Source: Marinobacter sp. S0848L
Lineage (GTDB): Bacteria; Pseudomonadota; Gammaproteobacteria; Pseudomonadales; Oleiphilaceae
NCBI RefSeq assembly: GCF_023016065.1
Contig: NZ_JALKAQ010000010.1
Coordinates: 1-64,000 of the forward strand
DNA length: 64,000 nucleotides
Reading direction: 5' to 3'
Part shown: positions 10,102 to 20,539 of the stretch, piece after piece
Position numbering within the stretch: the stretch's first letter is position 1
How the letters are laid out: every line of letters begins with the position of its first letter
Notes under the pieces: model-generated
Told to the model about the DNA's origin: nothing
Seen by the model: only the letters and a program-made list of their open reading frames with translations
The model's database searches: none
Translations under genes and position numbers: made by a program

Positions 10102-11286
10102 ATGGCCTGGAATGAACCGGGTGGTAACCGTAACGACAACGATCCCTGGGGAAGCGGTGGTCGTCGCGGCAATGATCAGGGGCCACCAGATCTGGATGAG
10201 GCTCTGAAAAAGGGGCTGGATAAGCTGAATCGCATGTTGGGCGGCAAAGGCGGCTCTGGCAACAGCGGCAGCTCCGGCTCTGGTAGCAATAGCAGTGGCT
10301 TTGGTGCGATTTTAGCCATCGCCGCCATTCTGGCGTTCGGTTACGTCCTGTACCAGTCGTTCTACACCGTAGATGAACAGGAGCGAGCGGTTGTGTTGCG
10401 CTTCGGCGAATTCAGTCGTACCGAAAACCCCGGCCTGCGTTTCAAAGTGCCTTTGATTGATTCGGCCACCAAAGTCCGCGTCACCAATGTGCGTTCCGCG
10501 CGTTCCAGCGGGCAGATGCTGACGCAAGACGAAAATCTGGTAACCGTGGATCTTCAGGTCCAGTACCGGGTTGGCGATGCGAAAGCCTACGTTCTGAATG
10601 TACGTGATTCGAACCAGGCGCTGGCCTTTGCAACCGACAGTGCTTTGCGTCACGAAGTGGGCAGTTCATCGCTGGATGATGTATTGACCGAAGGGCGTGC
10701 AGAGCTAGCGGTGCGCGTTGAACAGCGTCTGCAAAGCTTCTTGAAAGAGTACGGTACCGGTCTGGAAATTGTTCGGGTAAACGTTGAAAGCACTCAGCCG
10801 CCTGCGGCCGTGCAAGACGCTTTCCGTGAAGTTCAGCGGGCTCGTGAAGACGAGCAACGTGCGAAAGAAGAAGCCGAAACCTACCGCAACAAGATTGTTC
10901 CCGAGGCACGTGGTCAGGCTCAGCGTATGATTGAGGAAGCCAATGCTTACAAGGCCGAAGTGATTGAGCGGGCTCGCGGTGAAACCGCACGATTCAATCA
11001 GCTGTTGGCGGTGTACGAGCAGGCGCCGGTGGTCACGCGTGAGCGTATGTATATTCAAACCCTGGAACAGGTGTTGGGTAACAGCAGCAAGATCTTTGTC
11101 GACACAGAAAGTAGTGGGAACATGATGTACCTGCCTTTGGATAAGCTGACTCAGGGCCAGATGTCTAGCTCAGGCTCCCGTTCATCGCGGTCAGGTAATC
11201 AGCAAGTCGACGTTCAGTCGCTGACTGATCAGGTCCTGCAAGAGTTGCGCGCGCGTCAGGATGGAAACACTCGGAGGAGTAGATAA
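10102..11286 (+). CDS. hflK: FtsH-associated membrane protein HflK
   Basis: With HflC, this SPFH-family protein forms a large periplasmic cage around the FtsH protease and modulates membrane-protein degradation. The N-terminal ~65 residues are cytoplasmic, rich in Gly, Ser, Asn and Asp, and low in complexity. One membrane segment follows (about residues 70-90, ILAIAAILAFGYVLY), then the SPFH/band 7 domain with AVVLRFGEF and a long coiled region rich in Ala, Glu and Arg (REVQRAREDEQRAKEEAE). It starts 78 nt after hflX and is 3 nt from hflC. Confidence 0.96.
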   Translation: MAWNEPGGNRNDNDPWGSGGRRGNDQGPPDLDEALKKGLDKLNRMLGGKGGSGNSGSSGSGSNSSGFGAILAIAAILAFGYVLYQSFYTVDEQERAVVLRFGEFSRTENPGLRFKVPLIDSATKVRVTNVRSARSSGQMLTQDENLVTVDLQVQYRVGDAKAYVLNVRDSNQALAFATDSALRHEVGSSSLDDVLTEGRAELAVRVEQRLQSFLKEYGTGLEIVRVNVESTQPPAAVQDAFREVQRAREDEQRAKEEAETYRNKIVPEARGQAQRMIEEANAYKAEVIERARGETARFNQLLAVYEQAPVVTRERMYIQTLEQVLGNSSKIFVDTESSGNMMYLPLDKLTQGQMSSSGSRSSRSGNQQVDVQSLTDQVLQELRARQDGNTRRSR

Positions 11287-11289
11287 GTT

Positions 11290-12165
11290 ATGGGACCTAA
11301 AGGTGTATTGGGCCTTGCAGGCGCTCTTATCGTCGTCCTGCTCGTGTTGTCTAGTGTGTTCATCATCCCCGAAACCCATCGCGGCGTGAAACTCCGCTTT
11401 GGTGAGTTGGTGCAAACCGATATTCAGGCCGGTATTCATTTCAAAGTGCCGGTGATTGATCAGATCCGGGAGTTTGATATCCGGGTGCTGACCATGGATC
11501 TGCCGTCACGGCAGTACCTCACCATCGAGAAAAAGCCGCTGGATGTGGACTCCTACGTGGCATGGAAAATCCGTGACGTTGACCAGTTCTACCGTGCAAC
11601 CGGTGGTGATGAGCGCCGGGCGGAAAGCTTGATTCTGTCTCGTGTTGACAATGGTCTGCGTGACGAGTTCGGTGTCCGTACCATGCACGAGGTTGTATCC
11701 GGTCAGCGTGATGAGCTGATGCATGCCCTGAGAGATCGTGCGAACGAAACCGCGGTGAAAGAATTCGGTATCGAAATTCTTGATATTCGGGTTAAAGCCA
11801 TCGAGTTCCCGGGTGCTGTCAGCGAAAACGTTTATCGCCGCATGGCGACCGAGCGGCACAAGCTGGCGCAGGAATTCCGTTCCCGCGGTTTGGAATTGGC
11901 GGAAGGAATACGTGCTGACGCAGATCGTCAGCAGACAGTAACCTTAGCTAATGCCTTTGCTGAAGCGGAAACCACTCGTGGTGAAGGCGACGGTGAAGCT
12001 GCTCGGATTTATGCCGAAGCTTATGGCAGCAATGAAGAGTTCTATAGCTTTTACCGTAGCTTACAGGCATACGAGAAAACCTTTGCTGGCAAGGATGACA
12101 TCATGGTCATCGACTCCGACAGTGCGTTCATGAAGTTCCTGAAGGACCCGGCCGGCGCTAACTAA
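11290..12165 (+). CDS. hflC: FtsH-associated membrane protein HflC
   Basis: HflC is the partner of HflK in the FtsH regulatory complex at the inner membrane. A single N-terminal membrane segment (LAGALIVVLLVLSSVFII) is followed by the SPFH domain (GVKLRFGELVQTD) and an Ala/Glu-rich helix (AEAETTRGEGDGEAARIYAEAY). The 291-residue length is normal. It follows hflK by 3 nt and ends the amiB-to-hflC block, with a strong terminator just after it. The small yjeT gene found next in E. coli is not seen here. Confidence 0.96.
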   Translation: MGPKGVLGLAGALIVVLLVLSSVFIIPETHRGVKLRFGELVQTDIQAGIHFKVPVIDQIREFDIRVLTMDLPSRQYLTIEKKPLDVDSYVAWKIRDVDQFYRATGGDERRAESLILSRVDNGLRDEFGVRTMHEVVSGQRDELMHALRDRANETAVKEFGIEILDIRVKAIEFPGAVSENVYRRMATERHKLAQEFRSRGLELAEGIRADADRQQTVTLANAFAEAETTRGEGDGEAARIYAEAYGSNEEFYSFYRSLQAYEKTFAGKDDIMVIDSDSAFMKFLKDPAGAN

Positions 12166-12183
12166 AACGCCTGGCTCGAAACG

Positions 12184-12216
12184 AAAACCGGAATACGTAT
12201 GTGTTCCGGTTTTTTT
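12184..12216 (+). terminator. Intrinsic terminator after hflC
   Basis: The stem AACCGGAA (12186-12193) / TTCCGGTT (12204-12211) encloses a 10-nt loop and runs into a seven-T tract. It lies about 20 nt after the hflC stop and separates the hfl genes from hisZ. Confidence 0.9.
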
Positions 12217-12345
12217 GTGCCTGCCAAGGGTGTAGAATCCTTTCGGTTTTGTTTGGGCATTTATTTCTTCGCCCGGACATCCTGAACCCTGAGTCATTCC
12301 CGCTGGCACCTGAGCCAGTGACGGAAAAACGGACAACAGAATCTC

Positions 12346-13527
12346 ATGACAGTATCTGATCGCTGGTTACTGCCAGATGGAGTCGAAGACATTCTTCCTC
12401 CGCTGGCCGGACGGATCGAGTCCCTGCGCCGGGATGTAATGGACACCTGCCAACGCTGGGGTTACCAACTGGTTATCCCACCCCTGATCGAGTACCTGGA
12501 GTCCCTGTTTACGGGAACCGGACACGACCTGGAGTTGCAAACGTTCAAGCTGACCGATCAACTCACCGGCCGCATGATGGGTGTGCGGGCCGACATGACG
12601 CCGCAAGCGGCCCGGATTGATGCGCATACGCTGGGTCAGGAAGGTATTACCCGCCTTTGCTACGCTGGCCACGTGCTGCATACCCGCCCACGCCATATGC
12701 TGACCGGGCGAACGCCGATTCAGGCAGGCTGCGAGTTGTTTGGCAGCACCTCGGAAGCGGCGGATCTGGAAATTATCAGCCTGATGCTGGAAGCCCTTCG
12801 GGTAGCCGGTTTGCCACGGGTGCATCTGGATCTGGCTCACGTGTCTATTTACGAAAGCCTGATTGCCAATTCCGGGTTTGATAAAGGCACCGAAGCGGCC
12901 GTTTTCGATGCGATGGCACGCAAGTCGGTTCCGGAACTCGACCAGTTGCTGGGCAACTGCGAACCCGGTTCGGCGGGCGCGCGCTTGCGTGATCTCGCTC
13001 GGGTCAGCGGTGGCGTAGAAGCGCTGGAACAGGCTCGTGAGATTTTGGGTGGCGCCTCCGAGGCGATGGATGCGGCATTGAATAAGCTCACCCGTGTGGT
13101 TGAGATGCTGAGTCGCGACTTTCCGGAAGTCAGTCTGGGCTTCGATTTCTGCGAGTTGCGTGGCTATAACTACCACACCGGTTTGGTGTTTGCGGCTTAT
13201 GTCCCCGGACACGGCGACGCCGTTGCCAAGGGTGGTCGCTACGATGCCATTGGCAGTGATTTCGGGCGAGCCCGGCCAGCGACCGGCTTTAGTCTGGATA
13301 TTCGCGCGTTGGTGGCTCTGGGCGAGCGTGTGCATCATCGTTCAGGCGCTATCTGGGCACCTGCGGTTGAAGATTCAGCCCTTGAAGGTGTGATTTCCGG
13401 CCTGCGAATGACCGAAACAGTGATTCGACAATTGCCGGGTGACGAACCTGCAAATCCCGCGTTGCAAGGTTGTGATCGTCAGCTGGTGAAAAAAGACGGG
13501 CAATGGGTTGTGGAAATGCTGGGCTGA
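12346..13527 (+). CDS. hisZ: ATP phosphoribosyltransferase regulatory subunit HisZ
   Basis: HisZ is a catalytically inactive paralogue of histidyl-tRNA synthetase. It activates short-form HisG, the first enzyme of histidine synthesis, and mediates feedback by histidine. The 393-residue protein shows the class II synthetase-like core (MMGVRADMTPQAARI near residue 78; RGYNYHTGLVFAAY near residue 270) but no C-terminal anticodon-binding domain, as expected for HisZ. hisG is not in this window. hisZ and purA are neighbours in many Pseudomonas-like genomes, so the context supports the call. Confidence 0.94.
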   Translation: MTVSDRWLLPDGVEDILPPLAGRIESLRRDVMDTCQRWGYQLVIPPLIEYLESLFTGTGHDLELQTFKLTDQLTGRMMGVRADMTPQAARIDAHTLGQEGITRLCYAGHVLHTRPRHMLTGRTPIQAGCELFGSTSEAADLEIISLMLEALRVAGLPRVHLDLAHVSIYESLIANSGFDKGTEAAVFDAMARKSVPELDQLLGNCEPGSAGARLRDLARVSGGVEALEQAREILGGASEAMDAALNKLTRVVEMLSRDFPEVSLGFDFCELRGYNYHTGLVFAAYVPGHGDAVAKGGRYDAIGSDFGRARPATGFSLDIRALVALGERVHHRSGAIWAPAVEDSALEGVISGLRMTETVIRQLPGDEPANPALQGCDRQLVKKDGQWVVEMLG

Positions 13528-13600
13528 TTGTATCGCCGGTATTCAACGAATATTCCTGAGTAAATGTGCAAGGCGCGTTCCTTCGGGCCGCCTGATGTGA

Positions 13601-14905
<1,305 letters not shown>

Positions 14906-14916
14906 GCGTCAGAGTC

Positions 14917-14957
14917 AAAAAAACCGCCTTTAGCGTGAGCTTCTGGCGGTTTTTTTA
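14917..14957. terminator. Bidirectional terminator between purA and cmoB
   Basis: A-run, then AAACCGCC (14921-14928) pairing with GGCGGTTT (14945-14952), then a T-run. The A-tract on the left and T-tract on the right let it serve both purA (plus strand) and cmoB (minus strand). Confidence 0.9.
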
Positions 14958-14973
14958 CGCCTTGAAGGTTTGA

Positions 14974-15966
14974 TCAGGGCTTCTCGGCAATGATCGTTGC
15001 CCGTTTCGGGCCGGGGTAACCTTCAATGGTTTTAGTCGGATCATTGGGATCCAGAAAGTCGGCCAGCGAGTTATACCGCATCCAGTCGGTTTGCCGTTGT
15101 TCTTCCGTCGTGGTGTCGCTGACATCCACGACTCGGGCGTTGCGGAAGCCAGCTCGTTCGAGCCAGCGAATCAGTGTCGGGCAACTGGGTAAGAACCAGA
15201 CGTTGCGCATCTGCCCGTAACGATCTTCCGGCATCAGGCTGAAACCTTCAGGGCCATCCACAACCAGGGTTTCCAGCACCAGTTCGCCGCCCCGGCGCAA
15301 GGTGCCTTTCAAATCCAGCAGGTGGTCAATTGGGGAGCGCCTGTGGTATAGCACGCCCATGGAGAAGGTGGTGTCGAAGTGTTCAAGATTGTCCGGCAGA
15401 TCTTCCATGCGAATGGGTAAGAGATCTACCGGAACGTCTCCGAGGTAACCTTTGACCGCCAGAAACTGAAACATAAACAGCAGCCCGGGATCGATGCCAA
15501 CAACCTGCCGGGCACCGGCGCCCGCCATGCGCCAGCAGTGATAACCCGAGCCGCAACCGACATCGAGAATGGTGCGTCCTTTCAAGTCCGCAAGGTGAGG
15601 CGAAACCCGGTCCCACTTCCAGTCTGACCGCCATTCGGTGTCCACGTGGGTGCCGAAAAAATTGAAAGGGCCTTTCCGCCAGGGCATTAAGCCGCGTAAA
15701 CCCTGCTCGAGATTTTCGGCGTCCTGTTCGCTTAACGGTTGCTCTGAGGTTACGGTCACGGCTGACGAATTCAGTTCTACTTTCGCCGGGAGATCTGACG
15801 GCAAGGCCTGGAGGGCTGCGTGCCAGCGCGCCATATCACCGTGTGGGTTGTCTTCGAAACGGCGGATCAGCTGAGCCGTCAAAACCTCGGCCCAGGCTGC
15901 CTGATCACTGTTGTTGAGGGAGTCGATAAACGGCGAGAAATGTTCGCGCCAGTCGAAAGCAGGCAT
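14974..15966 (-). CDS. cmoB: tRNA U34 carboxymethyltransferase CmoB
   Basis: CmoB transfers a carboxymethyl group from carboxy-SAM (made by CmoA) to 5-hydroxyuridine 34, giving cmo5U in wobble-reading tRNAs. The 330-residue protein has the Rossmann methyltransferase signature ILDVGCGSGYHCWRM near residue 130 and the family segments GPFNFFGTHVDTEWRSDWKW and YHRRSPIDHL. Length matches E. coli CmoB (323). It starts 21 nt after cmoA and is the last gene of a minus-strand operon. Confidence 0.96.
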   Translation of the reverse strand: MPAFDWREHFSPFIDSLNNSDQAAWAEVLTAQLIRRFEDNPHGDMARWHAALQALPSDLPAKVELNSSAVTVTSEQPLSEQDAENLEQGLRGLMPWRKGPFNFFGTHVDTEWRSDWKWDRVSPHLADLKGRTILDVGCGSGYHCWRMAGAGARQVVGIDPGLLFMFQFLAVKGYLGDVPVDLLPIRMEDLPDNLEHFDTTFSMGVLYHRRSPIDHLLDLKGTLRRGGELVLETLVVDGPEGFSLMPEDRYGQMRNVWFLPSCPTLIRWLERAGFRNARVVDVSDTTTEEQRQTDWMRYNSLADFLDPNDPTKTIEGYPGPKRATIIAEKP

Positions 15967-15987
15967 AGGTTTCGTGGTATCCGGTAA

Positions 15988-16746
15988 TTAAGAGTTCTTG
16001 ATGGCCAGCATGGAAACAAAATTGAAACACTGATACCACACCAGCACCTGATCAAACCCGGTATCCAGCAGCCGTTGTTTGTGGGTGTTCAGGGTTTCGG
16101 GAATCATGATGTTTTCGATTGCAGCGCGTTTTTGGCTGATCTCCAGATCGGAGTAGCCGTTGGCGCGTTTAAACTCATGATGCAGCTGCGTCTGGGTGTT
16201 CTGTTCCGAATCGGATTCGAAGCGGATCTTTTCGGACAGAATCAGTACGCCGCCCGGCAAGGCGGCATCGGCGATTCGTGCCAGCAAATCCTTTCGCTTC
16301 TCAGGCGGGACGAACTGCAGCGTAAAGTTCAAAGTGGTGACTGAAGCCCGGCTGAGCTCGGTGGTCAGAATGTCTTCGCAGCGCAGGGTAACCGGCAACT
16401 CGTGATCGTCGAGAGCCACGTAATGCTCGCAGCGTTCGATCATGGCGCTGGAGTTGTCGACACCCACCAAAGTGCAATCGGTGTGGGGGATGCCGTGCCG
16501 CATGGCCAGGGTAGAAGCGCCCAGTGAACAGCCCAGGTCGTAGCAGTGAGAGCCGGGCTGTACGTATTGTTCGGTAATTACCTCAATCATCGGGATGATT
16601 GTGGTGTAGCCGGGTACGGATCGACGAATCATGTCAGGAAACACCCGAGCTACCGAGGCATCAAAGCGAAAATCTTCAGGGTTTCGCTCGGTGGCGAACA
16701 ACCGGTCGGTCATCTGTGGCGCGGGGCTCGGTTTTTTATCGCTCAT
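15988..16746 (-). CDS. cmoA: Carboxy-S-adenosyl-L-methionine synthase CmoA
   Basis: CmoA makes carboxy-SAM from SAM and prephenate, the donor for CmoB. I choose the ATG at 16746 (product MSDKKPSPAPQ...), which gives 252 residues, close to the 247 of E. coli CmoA; an upstream in-frame extension adds 22 residues that do not look like the family. Motifs: RSVPGYTTIIPMI and the SAM-binding YDLGCSLGASTLAM. The start overlaps the end of the small membrane-protein gene upstream by 11 nt. Confidence 0.95.
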   Translation of the reverse strand: MSDKKPSPAPQMTDRLFATERNPEDFRFDASVARVFPDMIRRSVPGYTTIIPMIEVITEQYVQPGSHCYDLGCSLGASTLAMRHGIPHTDCTLVGVDNSSAMIERCEHYVALDDHELPVTLRCEDILTTELSRASVTTLNFTLQFVPPEKRKDLLARIADAALPGGVLILSEKIRFESDSEQNTQTQLHHEFKRANGYSDLEISQKRAAIENIMIPETLNTHKQRLLDTGFDQVLVWYQCFNFVSMLAIKNS

Positions 16747-17104
16747 CACTGTCTCCGACTTTGGGTTTTGCCGGATCTTGATCGGTGGGTGAAGGGCGGG
16801 CGCAGCGAACACCTCGGTTCTTGTAATCGACCAGAATACCGCGGAACGATGGGTCTACATCGGCGGCGATGGCAAGGTAGCCGTTTTCACAGACAGCGTG
16901 CAGCCCGGAGGGCTTGCGAGACATGCGGAATGCTTCGCCAGGTTTTACGTGGATGGCCTGAAAATCACCAACGGGAACATGATCTTTGTTGTCTGAGTGT
17001 TTGATTTTTCCGCCGACCTCCAGTGCCGTGACTGTGCCGATGATGGCAATCACCGCAGTCACAATAAGGGCACGCGCCGAATAGCGGTTTTCACGTTCGC
17101 TCAT
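16736..17104 (-). CDS. Small single-pass membrane protein of unknown function
   Basis: The function is not recognised. The 122-residue product has a short positively charged N-terminus, one membrane segment (about residues 12-31, ALIVTAVIAIIGTVTALEV) and a hydrophilic, probably periplasmic domain ending in an acidic/Pro-rich tail. Two cysteines (in HAVCENG and GVRCARP) could form a disulfide in the periplasm. It lies between srkA (25 nt upstream) and cmoA (11-nt overlap) on the same strand, so it is probably co-transcribed. The coding call rests on tight operon packing and a clean reading frame. Confidence 0.75.
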   Translation of the reverse strand: MSERENRYSARALIVTAVIAIIGTVTALEVGGKIKHSDNKDHVPVGDFQAIHVKPGEAFRMSRKPSGLHAVCENGYLAIAADVDPSFRGILVDYKNRGVRCARPSPTDQDPAKPKVGDSDER

Positions 17105-17129
17105 GGTTACCTCTTTGAAACGTCAGTAT

Positions 17130-18149
17130 TCAGAATTGCCCCGGAAGCGTCAGAGCGGGCTCTTGCAGGGCAGACAGTTGTTCGCGCAGAGACAGGATTT
17201 GGTCAGACCAGAAACGCGGCTGTGCAAACCATGGGAAAAAACGCGGGAACGCGGGGTCTTGCCAGCGCCGCGCCAGCCAGGCGCAGTGGGCGATTTGCCG
17301 ATAGCAGCGCAAAGGTTCGATCAAATGCCGTTCCCGGCGATCAAAATCCCGGAAGGTTTCGTAGCCCTCAAGCAGCTCGCCCAACTGGCTGCCGCGTTCA
17401 TTTGCTTCACCGTTCAACAGCAGCCACATATCTTGCACCGCGGGGCCGGTGCGGCAGTCGTCCAGATCAACAAACAGCATGGCTTCGTCACGGCAAAGAA
17501 TGTTGCCTGCGTGACAATCCCCGTGGATTCGGAGCGTGTTTACATCGCCAGCGTTTTCCATACGCTGCTTGCAGCCATCGATTAAATCCGGGATCAGGCT
17601 GTCCCAGGCGGGCCGAAGGTCATCCGGAATCCAGCCGCCGTTAACGAGCAAGGCGTTGTGTTCCTCCAATCCCCGAATCAGGTCAAACTCCGGCCGGTGC
17701 TCGAAGGTTTTGGTTGCGCCCAGATTATGGATTTGGCCCAGCCATTGGCCAAGGCGATAGAGTGTATCCGTCACGCTGGTGTCGGGTGCCTGGCCGCCCC
17801 GTTGAGGAAACACCGAAAAACGGAAGTCGCCATGGTGACCTAATGACTCGCCGTTGCGCAGTGCCAGTGGTGCGACTACGGGAATGTCGGCCGCTTGAAG
17901 CTCGAGTGTAAATTCGTGTTCTTCGCGAATGGCGGCATCCGACCAGCGACCGGGGCGGTAGAATTTCACGATAACGGGAGGGCCGTCGTCCAGCCCGATC
18001 TGGTACACCCGGTTTTCATAACTGTTCAACGCAAACAGCCGCCCACTGACAGGGAAACCGGCTTCTTCCATGGCATCCAGAATAGTTTCCGGTGTCAGGC
18101 TGTCGTACGGATGTGGCGAAGCGGTTATGTCAGAAGGCTCATGTTGCAT
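17130..18149 (-). CDS. srkA: Stress response kinase A (YihE-type Ser/Thr protein kinase)
   Basis: SrkA is a eukaryotic-like kinase of the APH/RdoA fold that protects stressed cells, in E. coli through the Cpx response and by counteracting MazEF-type death. The 339-residue protein starts its kinase core with YENRVYQIGLDDG and PVIVKFYRPGRW. The catalytic loop HGDCHAGN lies near residue 208 and the metal-binding FVDLDDCRTG about 15 residues later. Length fits E. coli SrkA (328). It sits 5 nt after the upstream small membrane-protein gene. Confidence 0.93.
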   Translation of the reverse strand: MQHEPSDITASPHPYDSLTPETILDAMEEAGFPVSGRLFALNSYENRVYQIGLDDGPPVIVKFYRPGRWSDAAIREEHEFTLELQAADIPVVAPLALRNGESLGHHGDFRFSVFPQRGGQAPDTSVTDTLYRLGQWLGQIHNLGATKTFEHRPEFDLIRGLEEHNALLVNGGWIPDDLRPAWDSLIPDLIDGCKQRMENAGDVNTLRIHGDCHAGNILCRDEAMLFVDLDDCRTGPAVQDMWLLLNGEANERGSQLGELLEGYETFRDFDRRERHLIEPLRCYRQIAHCAWLARRWQDPAFPRFFPWFAQPRFWSDQILSLREQLSALQEPALTLPGQF

Positions 18150-18154
18150 AGTAT

Positions 18155-18577
18155 TCAGAAGGCCGAATTTTGTTGAGATTTCATGAATTGCAGGTGATAC
18201 CAGTTTTCATCCAGCTCCCAGCGCACACGATTGATGCTTGGTGACGCCAGCACAATATCGCCGGCCCGGGCCTGCACCTGAGCCAGCTCGCGTTCGGCTT
18301 TTTGCCAGTCCCGATGGGTGTCAGTCAAATGTTTCATGCCCGGAAACACCACCGATAACGCCTGTTGCGTTGACAGGGTGTGGGACCGAAGCGAGCTGAT
18401 GGTGGCTGTATCCCCTTCTACTCTCAGTACCCGGTGTTGATAGGGGTAACTGGATACCACTTTGTCCGCTTTAAGCTGATCGTTCAGGCTGGTGACTTCA
18501 AAGCCACGCCAAGCGATCCAGCCGACAAATAGTGCGGCGACGATCATTACCGTAAGAAACTGCTTCCTGTCGGACAT
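18155..18577 (-). CDS. Small membrane-anchored protein of unknown function
   Basis: The function is not recognised. The 140-residue product has an N-terminal membrane anchor (about residues 8-24, LTVMIVAALFVGWIAW) followed by a soluble, probably periplasmic domain with a short helix rich in Lys, Glu and Gln near residue 90. It is the first gene of the minus-strand run leading to srkA and cmoAB, 5 nt from srkA, and is divergent from the FAD oxidoreductase with about 124 bp between them. Its partner may be the other single-pass protein two genes downstream; this is inference from position only. Confidence 0.75.
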   Translation of the reverse strand: MSDRKQFLTVMIVAALFVGWIAWRGFEVTSLNDQLKADKVVSSYPYQHRVLRVEGDTATISSLRSHTLSTQQALSVVFPGMKHLTDTHRDWQKAERELAQVQARAGDIVLASPSINRVRWELDENWYHLQFMKSQQNSAF

Positions 18578-18701
18578 TGCCCAATGCTCCGTGCATCCGT
18601 TGCGCTTGGGGTAAAGTATAACGGTTCTGAAAGCTCAGGTAATGTAACGCAGGGTTATCTGCGGTAATTTCAGACCGTGGATCGAAGAACGGGACGGAAA
18701 A

Positions 18702-19811
18702 GTGGATTACGAAAGCTACAAAGTGCAAACCGTCGTGATAGGCGCCGGCGTGGTTGGGTTGGCGATTGCCCGGGAACTGGCTCGTTCGGGGCGCGAGGTG
18801 TTGGTGCTGGAAAGCGGGCCGCGATTTGGTGAAGGAATATCGTCCCGCAACAGCGAAGTGATTCATGCCGGTATCTACTATCCGACCGATTCTTTGAAAG
18901 CCAGGTTTTGCGTGCGGGGGCGGGCGTTGCTGTACGACTATTGCGCCAGCAGAAAGGTGGGGCACCGTAAATGCGGCAAATGGATTGTGGCCACCGATGA
19001 AAATCAGTTGGTGCGGCTCGATTCGATTCGCCGACAGGCGGAGGCAAATGGAGTTTCCCTGCACCCCGTTGAAAGTGATGCGATAACCGCGCACTGTCCG
19101 GAAGTGCGGGCCGCCGGGGGCTTGTGGTCCTCGCAGACCGGTATTATTGATACCCACGGCTTGATGCTGTCGTTGTTGGGTGAGTTGGAAGACACCGGCG
19201 GACAACTGGTGCTGAACAGCCGGGTAGTTGCCGTGGAAAGTGTATCGGATGGCCACCGTCTTACCGTAGAAGGGGACGCTTTGGTGACCTTGACAGCCGA
19301 AGAGGTCGTGAACGCCGCAGGGTTGGGTGCTCCGGGGCTTGCACATAACTGGTTGGGGTTACCGGACGCTGCCAGGCTCAGGCAATGGCTGGCCCGTGGC
19401 GTGTATTTCAGCTACAGCGGGAAACACCCGTTCAATCATTTGATGTATCCCTTGCCGGAGCCGGGTGGGCTGGGTGTGCATCTAACGCTGGATCTGGCCG
19501 GGCAAGCCCGTTTCGGGCCCGACGTTGAATGGGTTGATGCAATAGATTTCACCGTGGCCCCCGAACGGCTTCGCGCTTTTGCAGAGGGCATTCGCCAGTG
19601 GTGGCCGTCGCTCGATGCTCACCGGCTTCAACCCGCCTATGCCGGTATTCGACCTAAACTTGTGGGGCCGGAGGGCGGTTTTGCGGATTTCCGGATCGAC
19701 GGGCCCGAGGTTCATGGTCTTGCCGGCGTGGTTCATCTTTACGGCATCGAATCGCCGGGGCTGACCTCCTGTCTCGCTATCGCCGAATACGTTAAACAGC
19801 AGTTGAGTTAA
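18702..19811 (+). CDS. FAD-dependent oxidoreductase, L-2-hydroxyglutarate dehydrogenase-like
   Basis: The DAO/GlpA-type flavoprotein fold is clear: an N-terminal Rossmann motif VVIGAGVVGLAIARELA, the NSEVIHAGIYYP segment and the C-terminal YGIESPGLTSCLAIAEY. The last two are typical of the LhgO / L2HGDH branch, which oxidises L-2-hydroxyglutarate to 2-oxoglutarate and feeds the quinone pool. The 369-residue length fits. Start is GTG at 18702 behind a GGGACGG site. Substrate is inferred from family resemblance and has not been shown. Its stop overlaps that of the convergent comF by 4 nt. Confidence 0.85.
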   Translation: MDYESYKVQTVVIGAGVVGLAIARELARSGREVLVLESGPRFGEGISSRNSEVIHAGIYYPTDSLKARFCVRGRALLYDYCASRKVGHRKCGKWIVATDENQLVRLDSIRRQAEANGVSLHPVESDAITAHCPEVRAAGGLWSSQTGIIDTHGLMLSLLGELEDTGGQLVLNSRVVAVESVSDGHRLTVEGDALVTLTAEEVVNAAGLGAPGLAHNWLGLPDAARLRQWLARGVYFSYSGKHPFNHLMYPLPEPGGLGVHLTLDLAGQARFGPDVEWVDAIDFTVAPERLRAFAEGIRQWWPSLDAHRLQPAYAGIRPKLVGPEGGFADFRIDGPEVHGLAGVVHLYGIESPGLTSCLAIAEYVKQQLS

Positions 19812-20536
19812 CCGGGCGTGCGGGCCAAAGCCCAGATTTGAATGTCCCGGGCGCCGGCTTCGGACAGTGCTTTGGCGAGCGCCCTTGTGGTTGCACCCGT
19901 TGTCACCACATCGTCGATAATCGCGACCCGCTCCGGAATGGGTTCGCAAACCTCGAATACCAATCGCAAATTGCTCAATCGAGCCTCTCTGTTGAGGCCC
20001 CTTTGGGCTCGCACGTTGCGTTTTCGCTGAACAGCACGGCTCCCGACCGGGACCCCAAGGCGTTGACCCAGATATTCGGCAATATCCTGTGATTGATTGA
20101 ATCCACGCCGCCATCGACGTTGCCAATGCATGGGGGCAGGGATCAGCAACTCCGGGAGTTCTGAGTCGGCCAGAGTGTTCTCGAGGTAGTCACTGAAATC
20201 TGCAAGCAGTGGTCGGGCGAACTTACGTTGGCCAAGGTATTTGTAGCGGCCGATCATGCTGTCTACTGGAAACTGATAACGCCAGGGGATCAGTGAGCGT
20301 GTAAACGGGGGCGGTTGCGTAAGACATTCGCCGCAGTGCTTGACGGGGCCGTCAAAGGGGAGGGGTAGGGCGCAGGTTTCGCACCGCAGTCGGTTGTGGG
20401 GAAGGTCGGCGCGGCAAGGTGGGCACAGGCCTTGGAGTGCCTGTTTACTCAAGCAGGTGACGCAGCGGCCGGTGGTCGCTTCTCTGTTAACCAAGTAGTC
20501 CAATAAGGTTGACAGCGCTTTCAGTCTGTTTATCAT
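19808..20536 (-). CDS. comF: ComF-family phosphoribosyltransferase-like protein
   Basis: ComF proteins are linked to DNA uptake in naturally competent bacteria, and P. aeruginosa-type GntX/ComF proteins are common beside bio genes. The 242-residue protein begins with a zinc-finger-like set of cysteines (CVTCLSKQ, CPPCRAD, CETCALPL, CGECL) and ends with a phosphoribosyltransferase loop (VAIIDDVVTTGATTRAL near residue 200). It is divergent from bioB and starts 13 nt from the BirA-type operator, so biotin status may also affect it. Confidence 0.92.
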   Translation of the reverse strand: MINRLKALSTLLDYLVNREATTGRCVTCLSKQALQGLCPPCRADLPHNRLRCETCALPLPFDGPVKHCGECLTQPPPFTRSLIPWRYQFPVDSMIGRYKYLGQRKFARPLLADFSDYLENTLADSELPELLIPAPMHWQRRWRRGFNQSQDIAEYLGQRLGVPVGSRAVQRKRNVRAQRGLNREARLSNLRLVFEVCEPIPERVAIIDDVVTTGATTRALAKALSEAGARDIQIWALARTPG

Positions 20537-20539
20537 CGT

